46,595 nucleotides of DNA from Lachnospiraceae bacterium UBA2734 (GTDB lineage: Bacteria > Bacillota > Clostridia > Lachnospirales > Lachnospiraceae), in the NCBI GenBank assembly GCA_002353635.1, contig DEKA01000012.1, forward strand, positions 1 to 46,595, read 5' to 3'. This document shows, piece after piece, positions 8,141-15,817 of this stretch. Numbering within the stretch: the first letter of the stretch is position 1; each line of letters starts with the position of its first letter. The translations under genes and the position numbers were made by a program. The notes under the pieces were generated by a model. It did no database searches. It was not told the origin of the DNA and was given only the letters and a program-made list of their open reading frames with translations.

Positions 8141-8686
8141 ATGAAAATTATCAAGAATATTGAGGAGATTGTGGGCGCAATCGGCCTGACGATCATGATC
8201 TCGACGGCTGTATTGAATGTGATCTCCCGGTACGTCTTCGGTCACCCGTTCACATGGGGAGAAGAGCTGGAGAGCATATCGCTGTGTTGGGGAGGATTCT
8301 TCTCTGCGGCGGCAGCATACAAGAAAAATCTGCACTATGGCCTCGATTTCGTGATCAACCATATGCCCTTCAAAGTGAAGTACAGCATGCGCAGAGCGAT
8401 CACCGTTCTTTGTTTCATATTATTTGCAACCCTATTCGTCCTTGGCTGCATGATGATTTCCAAGGCAAACCGTTCAACGACATTCTTCCATCTGAGCTAC
8501 AAGTTTATCTACCTTGCACCGACACTGTCATTTCTCAGTATGACTATTTATTCGGTTATCTTCTTTATGAAATCATTCAGGGATCCTAAGGGGTATGCGG
8601 ATCTCTATATCAATAATTATCAGACAGGCGATGCGTCGCTTACGATGGAATTGAATAAGAAAAAGAAGGAGGCAGATGCAAAATGA
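8141..8686 (+). CDS. dctQ: TRAP transporter small membrane subunit DctQ
   Basis: A 181-aa protein with four hydrophobic segments, as usual for DctQ. The family pattern ISRYVFGHPFTWGEELES is present after the first helix. The preferred start is ATG 8141 with GGAG at 8131-8134. An in-frame ATG at 8117 also has AAGGAG, but only three bases away, and would add eight residues. The last codons overlap dctM by four bases (ATGA). DctQ pairs with DctM in the membrane and is needed for transport. The C-terminal tail is lysine-rich and cytoplasmic in appearance. Confidence 0.9.
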   Translation: MKIIKNIEEIVGAIGLTIMISTAVLNVISRYVFGHPFTWGEELESISLCWGGFFSAAAAYKKNLHYGLDFVINHMPFKVKYSMRRAITVLCFILFATLFVLGCMMISKANRSTTFFHLSYKFIYLAPTLSFLSMTIYSVIFFMKSFRDPKGYADLYINNYQTGDASLTMELNKKKKEADAK

Positions 8687-9972
8687 CTCTGTGGCCTTTG
8701 CTCATTCTTGCGATTTGTTTTGTTTTCGGTGTTCCTGTTGCCTTCTCTATGGTCGGTTCCGTTATTCCGTATTTCATGGTGACGCCGCACCTTGATGTCA
8801 GCCTCATCATCCAGAAGCTGGTGACGAACACGGAATCCACGTCCCTTATGGCTGCACCTGTTTTTATCTTCGCAGGTGCGATTATGAATTATTCCGGCGT
8901 TACGACAAGACTCATGAATCTTGCCGAAACGCTTGTCGGACATCTGACCGGAGGACTGGGACATGTCAACATCCTGCTTTCCACACTGATGGGCGGTCTG
9001 TCAGGGTCCGGCGTTGCAGATGCTGCAATTGAGAGCAAACTTCTCGTGCCAGAGATGGAGAAGAGAGGGTACAGTAAGGCGTACAGCGGCGCTGTCACTG
9101 CAGCATCTGCGTGCATTACGCCGATCATTCCCCCGGGTGTCGGACTGGTCGTCTACGCCGTTCTTGTACAGATATCGGTTGGAAAACTTCTGTGTGCGGG
9201 CTATATTCCGGGCTTTCTCATGTGTATTTCCATGATGATCCTGAATGGATATATCTCCAAAAAGAGGGGATATAAGCCATCTCGAGAGAAACATGCATCT
9301 GCGAAGGAAATCGGCAGTGCACTTCGGGCATCTTCCTGGGCATTGGTTATTCCGTTCGGTCTGATCATTGGCCTTCGAGTGGGAGCATTTACGGCCACTG
9401 AGGGCGGTGCAATGATCGCTGCATATTCGTTTATTATCGGCAAGTTCATCTATAAGGAAATTAAGTGGTCAGATGTCCCTAAGATTTTGCTGGACGCTGT
9501 CTATGGAACCGGTCCTGTCATCATGGTACTGTGCACTACTGCAGTACTCAGCTATTACCTCAGCTGGGAGAGAATTCCGCAGATGATGACACAGGTTCTG
9601 ATTTCTGTCTGCCACAACAAGTATATCTTCCTGCTGCTGGTCAACATTCTTATGCTGATCCTTGGCATGTTCCTGGACAGCTTCGCCTGCATGATCATTG
9701 TGGCTCCGCTCCTTGCCCCGGTTGCCACGGCATTTGGAATCAATCTTGTTCATTTTGGCCTCGTCCTTTGCCTGAATTCGGCAATTGGCGCAATCACGCC
9801 CCCGTTTGGATCCTATATTTTCCTGGTCAGCGGAACGATCCACTGCAGGATGGAGGATATGGTTCATGATTTGATTCCCTATATTCTTGTTATTACTTTG
9901 GTACTTCTGATCTGTACGTATTGCCCGTGGCTTGTCACAATTGTTCCCAAACTCGTCTATGGCAGCGTGTAA
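8683..9972 (+). CDS. dctM: TRAP transporter large permease subunit DctM
   Basis: A 429-aa, very hydrophobic protein with around 12 membrane segments. Family patterns include the loop GGLSGSGVADAAIESKLLVPEM and the segment ITPIIPPGVGLVVYAVL, with a second ITPPFG near the C-terminus. This subunit holds the ion-coupled transport path. It starts inside the dctQ stop codon, so translation is probably coupled. Together with dctP and dctQ it completes a TRAP transporter driven by an ion gradient, usually sodium. Confidence 0.95.
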   Translation: MTLWPLLILAICFVFGVPVAFSMVGSVIPYFMVTPHLDVSLIIQKLVTNTESTSLMAAPVFIFAGAIMNYSGVTTRLMNLAETLVGHLTGGLGHVNILLSTLMGGLSGSGVADAAIESKLLVPEMEKRGYSKAYSGAVTAASACITPIIPPGVGLVVYAVLVQISVGKLLCAGYIPGFLMCISMMILNGYISKKRGYKPSREKHASAKEIGSALRASSWALVIPFGLIIGLRVGAFTATEGGAMIAAYSFIIGKFIYKEIKWSDVPKILLDAVYGTGPVIMVLCTTAVLSYYLSWERIPQMMTQVLISVCHNKYIFLLLVNILMLILGMFLDSFACMIIVAPLLAPVATAFGINLVHFGLVLCLNSAIGAITPPFGSYIFLVSGTIHCRMEDMVHDLIPYILVITLVLLICTYCPWLVTIVPKLVYGSV

Positions 9973-10057
9973 TACACAAAGTAAACGATGAAATGAGAGG
10001 AAGAGAAATGTGCATGCAGTTTTTATCTGCCTGCACGTTTGGAAAGGACAGCTTTTT

Positions 10058-10867
10058 ATGGAAGAAGAGAAGAAAATTGTGCAGGTGAAGTTCTCCCCTG
10101 TTCAGGCAGATCGTATTCTTGCCGGTCAGAATGTGCTGATCACCGGAGGAGGCGGGGGAATCGGCAGTGCAATGGCCAGAAAATTTACTTCTGTAGGTGC
10201 CAGTGTCATTCTTGTGGATAATAAACCGGAGAAAATGGAGAAGGTGAAGGCAGAACTGACAGGATATCCTGTGTTCACAATGACGTACGATGTTACGGAT
10301 ACGAAGGATATGCCTGAGCTGTTTGCTGATGCAGAAAAGATATCGGGAAAAGAAGTCACAATCTTGTGTGCAAATGCCGGTATTTCTCTGCATGAACATG
10401 GCATTACGGAAGTGACAAGAGAAAAGTTTGATCTGCAGATTGCAGTCAATCTGCGCGCACCGTTTTTCCTCACTAAAGCCTTCCTTGAGAGATATGAGAA
10501 GAATGCAAGGGGAAGAAAGATTCTGATCACCACTTCGGAAGCAGCAGATGAAGGCTTTGACCGGCCATACGGTATGACAAAGGCAGGTCTCAACAACATG
10601 ATCAAGGCCATCTCTCACCGCGTATATGAAAAGGGAATGCGGATCAACGGTATAGCACCGGGCGTCACGATCACAGATATGACGCGCGACAATATCTCGT
10701 CTACGGAGCAGAATCTTGCCTATGAAGGTGTCGCCGGCCGCGTTATGGTTCCCGAAGAGATTGCTGAGGTTGCATGCTTTCTGATCAGTGACGCTTCCAC
10801 CTGCATCAGCGGAGAGATTATCCACTGCAATGCATCGGCTCATGTGCGCTCCTACTACAAGGCGTAA
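10058..10867 (+). CDS. Short-chain dehydrogenase/reductase (SDR)
   Basis: From ATG 10058 the protein has 269 aa, a normal classical SDR length. A GTG at 10010 in frame, with GAGAGG before it, is an alternative that adds 16 residues. Motifs in order: cofactor-binding TGGGGGIG, an acidic residue after the second strand (LVDNKPE) that favours NAD(H) over NADP(H), the CANAG strand motif, and the catalytic set with Ser in TTSEAA and YGMTK. The C-terminal FLISDASTCISGEII is typical. It follows the TRAP genes and precedes a second dehydrogenase, so it probably oxidises or reduces the imported compound or a product of the AroD-like enzyme. Substrate unknown. Confidence 0.9.
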   Translation: MEEEKKIVQVKFSPVQADRILAGQNVLITGGGGGIGSAMARKFTSVGASVILVDNKPEKMEKVKAELTGYPVFTMTYDVTDTKDMPELFADAEKISGKEVTILCANAGISLHEHGITEVTREKFDLQIAVNLRAPFFLTKAFLERYEKNARGRKILITTSEAADEGFDRPYGMTKAGLNNMIKAISHRVYEKGMRINGIAPGVTITDMTRDNISSTEQNLAYEGVAGRVMVPEEIAEVACFLISDASTCISGEIIHCNASAHVRSYYKA

Positions 10868-10983
10868 GGGCAGCAGAGGGTGACAGTTTGACGGAGTATT
10901 CTGTACAGAATCGTCAGATTGACAAATGAATGATCGCGGCTGTATAGAAGCTTCACATTCAGGAAATTTTGGGAGGAAAAGCA

Positions 10984-11973
10984 ATGCATGCCACTCTGAT
11001 CGGTGATGATGGGCATCTGTGTTGGTCAGATGTTCCAGATCCTGTCATTTCGGACAATCAGGTTTTACTGAAAATATATGCGGCCGGTGTCAATCGTGCA
11101 GACCTTTTACAGCGGGCCGGCCAATATCCTGCGCCGCCCGGATGGCCGGACTGGTTCGGCCTGGAGGCATCGGGCATTATTGAAAAAGTGGGCGCAGACG
11201 TTGCTGCGCATGGAAAATGGAAAGTGGGAGACCGGGTTTGCGCACTTTTGGGCGGTGGTGGATACGCCGAATATGCGGCTGTCCCCGAAGAGCTGCTGAT
11301 GCCTGTTCCAAAGGGCTTATCCTTTACGGAAGCTGCTGCACTGCCAGAGGCCTTCGGTGCAGCCTATCTTTTCCTCTTCCATGAAGGACACTTAAAGGCA
11401 GGGGATACATTACTTATGCAGGCTGGAGCGAGCGGTGTTGCCAGCGTTGTCATTCCGATTGCCAAAGCTTTTGGCGCGAGAGTTCTCACTTCCGTCATGA
11501 ATGATGAGTTGGAGAGCAAGATTGGCTACCTGCATGCTGACAGAATTATCAATACATCAAAAACGACACTGGCGGATGCCTTTAAGGATGAACTGGAGAG
11601 CGGCCATCCGGTCGATATTGTAATTGACTGCCTTGGCGGGGAGAAGATAGGAGACTGTTTTCAATATATGAATCGCCTTGGCAGGTGGATCATGATCGCT
11701 ACACTCGCCGGTGACATAGCACCTGTCAATCTGCGGACTATGTATGTGCGGGGTATTCGCCTGATTGGCACAACTCTCCGCAGCAGAACATTGGAACAGA
11801 AACATGAAATTCTGAGCGAGATGACAAAGAATCTCTGGCCAAAAGTATCTACCAGAGAAATCTTCCCGAACATCAGCAGAGTCTTCTCCATTCAAGATGC
11901 GGAGAAGGCACAGGATCTGATGGCGTCCGGTAAAAATGCCGGAAAGATTGTTCTTAAGGTAAGGGAAGAGTAA
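10984..11973 (+). CDS. Quinone oxidoreductase-like medium-chain dehydrogenase (PIG3-like)
   Basis: The start ATG 10984 follows GGGAGG (10971-10976) and gives 329 aa, the family length. Patterns include GVNRADLLQRAGQYPAPPG, close to the PIG3/zeta-crystallin group, and GLEASGIIEKVG. The nucleotide-binding segment is AGASGVASVVIPIAKAFGA. No zinc-ligand cysteines of alcohol dehydrogenases are seen, so this is a zinc-free NAD(P)H-dependent reductase. It is the last gene of the AroD-like/TRAP operon and is followed by a terminator. It could reduce an enone or quinone-like intermediate such as one formed by dehydration; this is inference. Confidence 0.88.
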   Translation: MHATLIGDDGHLCWSDVPDPVISDNQVLLKIYAAGVNRADLLQRAGQYPAPPGWPDWFGLEASGIIEKVGADVAAHGKWKVGDRVCALLGGGGYAEYAAVPEELLMPVPKGLSFTEAAALPEAFGAAYLFLFHEGHLKAGDTLLMQAGASGVASVVIPIAKAFGARVLTSVMNDELESKIGYLHADRIINTSKTTLADAFKDELESGHPVDIVIDCLGGEKIGDCFQYMNRLGRWIMIATLAGDIAPVNLRTMYVRGIRLIGTTLRSRTLEQKHEILSEMTKNLWPKVSTREIFPNISRVFSIQDAEKAQDLMASGKNAGKIVLKVREE

Positions 11974-12006
11974 GATCCTCCGTTCCTTATATACACCCCC
12001 GCATGG

Positions 12007-12044
12007 AATACCCTGCCGCTGGCAACATCCCGCGGCGGGGTATT
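12007..12044 (+). terminator. Intrinsic terminator closing the TRAP operon
   Basis: AATACCCTGCCGC pairs with GCGGCGGGGTATT (one G-T pair) around a 12-base loop. A T-rich stretch follows. It sits 33 bases after the dehydrogenase stop codon and separates the operon from symporter copy 2. Confidence 0.85.
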
Positions 12045-12315
12045 CTTCTGCATATGCAGATATTTGATATCCTCTGACTGTATAGTTTCCTGCAGTTTTC
12101 TTCACGATCCTCTGTCCCGCGGCGTCTGTTCGCGGTATGATTATGTGCATCAGGCTTTAACTGCACTGCCGATTGTCGGCAAAGGGAGATGAAACTCCTT
12201 TAGCCGCCTTTGGACAGCTGTATTCAGGCAGAGAGTTCATCGTTATACGATAATATGATGGCAGGCCTGATCCTCTTTGTTTTCCGGAAATTGAGGTTTC
12301 GGGGGGTGTGTTGTT
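12045..12315 (+). promoter_or_regulatory. Leader region of symporter copy 2, with hairpin
   Basis: This 271-base region has no gene. At about 12176-12210 a hairpin forms from CGGC-AAAGG-AG and CT-CCTTT-GCCG with two bulges. A following segment GGACAGCTGTATTCAGGC partly resembles the leader of symporter copy 1 (CACAGCTG...CCAGGC). The gene start is preceded by a G-rich stretch (GGGGGG, about 12301-12306) as its ribosome site. A folded regulatory leader is possible, but no known riboswitch class was recognised. Confidence 0.35.
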
Positions 12316-13674
12316 ATGAATGAACGTGAACATCTGGGAAGCCGGCTCGGCTTTATTCTCATCAGCGCGGGCTGTGCGATCGGCATCGGCAATGTGTGGA
12401 AGTTCCCGTGGCTGGTGGGCCAGTACGGGGGCGGGGCCTTCGTACTGATCTATCTCGTTTTTCTGGCCATCATGGGTGTGCCGGTCATGACGATGGAGTT
12501 CGCCATGGGCCGTGCGGCACAGTGCAGCCCTGTGAAGATGTATGGAAAATTGGAGCCGAAGGGCACGAAGTGGCATTTCCACGGCATCGCCTCCCTTGCA
12601 GGCAACTACCTGCTCATGATGTTCTATACGACGGTTGCGGGGTGGATGCTGCAGTATTTTGTGGAGATGGCGTGCGGCGGATTTGAGGGAATGGATGCCG
12701 GCGCGGTATCGGACAAGTTTTCTTCCATGCTGACAGATCCGGCACTTCAGGTGGGCTACATGGCCATCATTGTGATCGCGGGCTTTGCCATTGTGGCGAT
12801 GGGCCTGCAGAAAGGACTTGAGCGCGTCTCAAAGGTCATGATGACGCTCCTTCTTGTCATCATGGTCGTGCTGGCTGTCAATTCCATCATCATTCCCGGA
12901 GGCGGGGCAGGCCTCTCTTTCTACCTTCTGCCCAATATTGAGGAGGTCAGAAAGGCCGGTCTTCTGAATGTCATCGTCAATGCGATGAACCAGGCGTTCT
13001 TCACGCTCTCGATCGGTATCGGCGCCATGGCGATCTTCGGCAGCTATATCGGGAGGGAGAGGTCACTTCTCGGCGAGTCTGTGAATGTGGCGCTTCTGGA
13101 TACCTTTGTTGCTTTCACGTCAGGTCTCATTATTTTCCCTGCATGCTTTGCCTACGGTGTGGAGCCGGGAGCAGGGCCATCGCTGATTTTCATCACGCTG
13201 CCGAATATCTTCAATCACATGGCGCTTGGTCGTCTCTGGGGGTCACTGTTCTTCGTGTTCATGACCTTCGCAGCATTCTCGACAGTGCTGGCCGTGTTCG
13301 AGAACATCATGGCCATGACGATGGACCTCACCGGATGGGATCGGAAGAAGACAGCGGTGTTCAGCTGCGTGATGGTGTTCATCCTATCGCTCCCGTGTGC
13401 TCTTGGCTTTAATGTGCTCTCCTGGATTCAGCCGCTGGGAAAGGGAACGAGCTTCATGGACCTCGAGGACTTCCTTGTCTCCAACCTTTTGCTGCCGATC
13501 GGCGCACTGATCTACGTCGTTTTCTGTACGAGAAAGATCGGCTGGGGCTGGAAGAATTTCGTGCAGGAGGCCAACTGCGGCAAGGGTCTGAAGATCCAGA
13601 ACTGGATGCGCTGGCCGCTCACCTGGATCCTGCCGGTGCTGATCGGCGTCATTATTGTCGTGGGGCTGGTGTGA
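12316..13674 (+). CDS. Sodium:neurotransmitter symporter (NSS/SNF family) transporter, copy 2
   Basis: A 452-aa paralogue of the 3245-4600 protein. It has the same N-terminal signature (GCAIGIGNVWKFPWL, GGGAFVLIY, MEFAMGR) and collinear membrane segments to the end. Long blocks are identical, for instance LLGESVNVA followed by LDTFVAFTSGLIIFPACFAY. Most differences lie in loops around residues 115-150 and 335-360. It should be a sodium-coupled amine or amino acid importer. Its last 23 bases overlap the end of the convergent DUF488 gene, leaving no room for a separate terminator. With copy 1 it brackets the AroD-like/TRAP island in inverted orientation. Confidence 0.9.
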   Translation: MNEREHLGSRLGFILISAGCAIGIGNVWKFPWLVGQYGGGAFVLIYLVFLAIMGVPVMTMEFAMGRAAQCSPVKMYGKLEPKGTKWHFHGIASLAGNYLLMMFYTTVAGWMLQYFVEMACGGFEGMDAGAVSDKFSSMLTDPALQVGYMAIIVIAGFAIVAMGLQKGLERVSKVMMTLLLVIMVVLAVNSIIIPGGGAGLSFYLLPNIEEVRKAGLLNVIVNAMNQAFFTLSIGIGAMAIFGSYIGRERSLLGESVNVALLDTFVAFTSGLIIFPACFAYGVEPGAGPSLIFITLPNIFNHMALGRLWGSLFFVFMTFAAFSTVLAVFENIMAMTMDLTGWDRKKTAVFSCVMVFILSLPCALGFNVLSWIQPLGKGTSFMDLEDFLVSNLLLPIGALIYVVFCTRKIGWGWKNFVQEANCGKGLKIQNWMRWPLTWILPVLIGVIIVVGLV

Positions 13675-14035
13675 TGTGTGCCTGTAGCCAGTCGAGAAGA
13701 ATAACCGCATGATTGCACGAGGGGGACCTGGCGCCGTAGAGGAGCGTCACGTTCCCCTCTTTCAGATCCTGCGAGAGCTCCTTTAAAAAGGCAGGGGCAG
13801 TCTTGTTGTTGTCGAGCTCAGCGGTGTAGAGCTCTTTAAAGCGATCAAAGTTCTCTTCCTTGTGACCAAACCATTTGCGAAGCTCCGGAGAGGGCGTGAT
13901 GTCTTTGTTCCATTCGTCCAGGCGGGCTCTCTCTTTGCTGATGCCGCGGGGCCACAGACGGTCCACCAGAATTCTCTTCCCGTCATCTTCAGAGGCGGGA
14001 TCATAGACTCTTTTGATGCGAAGTTCGTATGCCAT
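13652..14035 (-). CDS. DUF488 family protein (YeaO-like)
   Basis: The start ATG at 14035-14033 is preceded by AAGGAGG (complement 14042-14048), giving 127 aa beginning MAYELRIKRVYD. Family signatures are KRILVDRLWPRGISKERA, WNKDITPSPELRKWFGH and TLLYGARSPSCNHAVIL. DUF488 proteins are small, soluble and of unproven function. The C-terminal codons overlap the end of the convergent symporter gene by 23 bases. Nothing nearby indicates its role. Confidence 0.9.
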   Translation of the reverse strand: MAYELRIKRVYDPASEDDGKRILVDRLWPRGISKERARLDEWNKDITPSPELRKWFGHKEENFDRFKELYTAELDNNKTAPAFLKELSQDLKEGNVTLLYGARSPSCNHAVILLDWLQAHITPAPRQ

Positions 14036-14178
14036 AGGAAGCCTCCTTCCTGAATCACTCACTTATCAATAGTTATTGTAGGCGTTTCTGCGCGTGAAAA
14101 CATGTAACTTCTGATACAGATATCCCGCCTTGACAGGTTTTTCGCGGACAGATACATTAAACAGAAAAAGAAGTATGC

Positions 14179-14862
14179 ATGAAGAGATTCACCCGGATTT
14201 TATTCGATCTCGACGGGACGCTGACGGCGTCGGCGCCGGGCATCACAAAGAGCGTGCAGTATGCCTTGAAGAGTATCGGCATCGACGAGCAGGATCAGAG
14301 GCGGCTCGAGTCTTTTATCGGTCCGCCCCTGCACGAGCAGTTCCGGAAGAGTTACGGTTTCAACGATGCACTTGCTGATCAGCTGGTGGCAGAATTCCGA
14401 AAGAGGTACGACACGATCGGCAAATTTGAGGCAAACCTCTATCCGGGAATACCTGAGCTCCTGCGGGATCTCCATGAGAGCGGGAGGGTGATCGGCGTCG
14501 CCTCCAGCAAGCCTGAGATCATGGCACGGCAGGTGCTCGAACATTTTAAAATTGCACAGTACATGGATTTTATCTGCGGGGCATCTCTTGGCGCCGAGAG
14601 CGAGCATATGAAGGGTGTCGACCACAAGGTCGTTGTGATGAAGAAGGCCATTGAGACCGCCGGCGGGACCGATCACTGCGCGATGGTGGGCGATCGTCTC
14701 TTTGATATCGAGGGCGCCGTCCGCACGGGGATATCTCCTGTGGGCGCGGCCTATGGATATGGAACACGGCAGGAGCTTCTTCAGGCGGGGTGTCCGGCAG
14801 AAGACATCGCGGACTCCCCGGAGGAACTGAGGAAAATCCTGATGCAGGAGACGTCATTATGA
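14179..14862 (+). CDS. HAD-superfamily phosphatase (phosphoglycolate phosphatase-like)
   Basis: A 227-aa protein with HAD motif I at residues 9-13 (DLDGT). Motif II is VASSKP, motif III has the lysine of HMKGVDHK, and motif IV is MVGDRLFDIEGA. The cap domain between motifs I and II fits the Gph/PgmB group. It should hydrolyse a small phosphate ester in the cytoplasm; the substrate is not readable from sequence. Its stop codon overlaps the start of the CPBP protease gene by four bases (ATGA), so the two are translated together. It leads a three-gene unit ending in a Lon-like ATPase. Confidence 0.88.
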   Translation: MKRFTRILFDLDGTLTASAPGITKSVQYALKSIGIDEQDQRRLESFIGPPLHEQFRKSYGFNDALADQLVAEFRKRYDTIGKFEANLYPGIPELLRDLHESGRVIGVASSKPEIMARQVLEHFKIAQYMDFICGASLGAESEHMKGVDHKVVVMKKAIETAGGTDHCAMVGDRLFDIEGAVRTGISPVGAAYGYGTRQELLQAGCPAEDIADSPEELRKILMQETSL

Positions 14863-15815
14863 ATGCAGATCGGTCACAGGACCCGAGGCGCAGTGCATTT
14901 TTGTCATTTGTCATCTTTTTTGTTCTGTATGAAGTGCTGACTTCTCTCTGCAGCGCACTTATGCTGACTGTGGAAGAGAGCGGACGCTGGAAATCTCTCT
15001 CCGACTGGATGATCACCAATCCCTCCGAAGTGCTGGCATTTCGAACGGCAGTGTGCCTGATCCTCTCTGCGGTGCCGGTTCTGCCCGCGGGACTTCGCTG
15101 CATCCGGGCCTATGAGGATGAGGCACTTTCATCTGTGCGGGGGACCTATATCGGCAGAGAGAGCAGTCAATACCTGCAGAGAGGTGCGCTGTTCATTCTT
15201 TTGTCTGTTTTTGCAAGTCTGTTCCTGAATATTTTCTTTGCGCTGACTGGTATGACTGCTTGGGATAGTGCATCCGGCACTGTGGCTTCCTTGCAGACAG
15301 GGGCCGGACTGATTGTTTCCATTTCCGTTTACGGTATATTGAGCCCGCTGTGCGAGGAGATGGTTTTCCGGGGAATTGTTTTCACGGCTTATTCGCGGAG
15401 TGGTTTCGGCGCATCCTCCAATGAGAGCGTATTCAGGGATGCGGGAACAGGTATGGGCATCAATGGTATGACGCCTGTTGACAGTAAAAAGAGCCGGTCT
15501 CCTTTTAAAAACATGCGTGTGTCAGCATTTCTTGAGGGTGCATTTATTTCGTCGCTTCTCTTTGCGTTTTATCACGGCCTGGCCGTGCAGGGTGTGTACG
15601 CCTTCCTTATGGGCATGCTCTTCTGCGCCGCCTTTGCGTGCACGCATTCGTTTGCGGCCGTCTTTCTGATGCACGCAGCGGACAATATTACATCCATTGT
15701 CATGTCGCAGGTCGGAAGATTTGCCTCTGTCTGCACGCCAGTATGGCTGTGCACGTTCGCGGCGCTGTGTGTCGTGACAGCAGGGACGGTTGTTATGAGT
15801 TATGGGAGGAAATGA
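14859..15815 (+). CDS. CPBP-family intramembrane metalloprotease
   Basis: The start ATG 14859 overlaps the HAD gene's stop and gives 318 aa with about seven to eight hydrophobic segments. All CPBP (Abi/CAAX-protease) motifs are present: EEMVFR (Glu166, Glu167, Arg171), FYHG with His239, and HAADN with His272 and Asn276. These residues coordinate metal and water inside the membrane. The loop between motifs 1 and 2 is longer than usual, about 45 extra residues rich in Ser and Gly. CPBP proteins process prenylated or small peptides in several systems, but no substrate peptide is visible here. The stop codon lies two bases before the AAA+ gene. Confidence 0.9.
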   Translation: MNADRSQDPRRSAFLSFVIFFVLYEVLTSLCSALMLTVEESGRWKSLSDWMITNPSEVLAFRTAVCLILSAVPVLPAGLRCIRAYEDEALSSVRGTYIGRESSQYLQRGALFILLSVFASLFLNIFFALTGMTAWDSASGTVASLQTGAGLIVSISVYGILSPLCEEMVFRGIVFTAYSRSGFGASSNESVFRDAGTGMGINGMTPVDSKKSRSPFKNMRVSAFLEGAFISSLLFAFYHGLAVQGVYAFLMGMLFCAAFACTHSFAAVFLMHAADNITSIVMSQVGRFASVCTPVWLCTFAALCVVTAGTVVMSYGRK

Positions 15816-15817
15816 AA

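Noticed and set aside
10008..10082. Short 24-codon frame from ATG 10008 before the SDR gene
   Set aside because: It overlaps the SDR start in another frame and has no helix or motif; a leader peptide cannot be supported.
9935..10984. Minus-strand frame of 349 codons
   Set aside because: It lies opposite the SDR gene with clear SDR motifs; the frame is Cys/His/Arg-rich as in antisense shadows.
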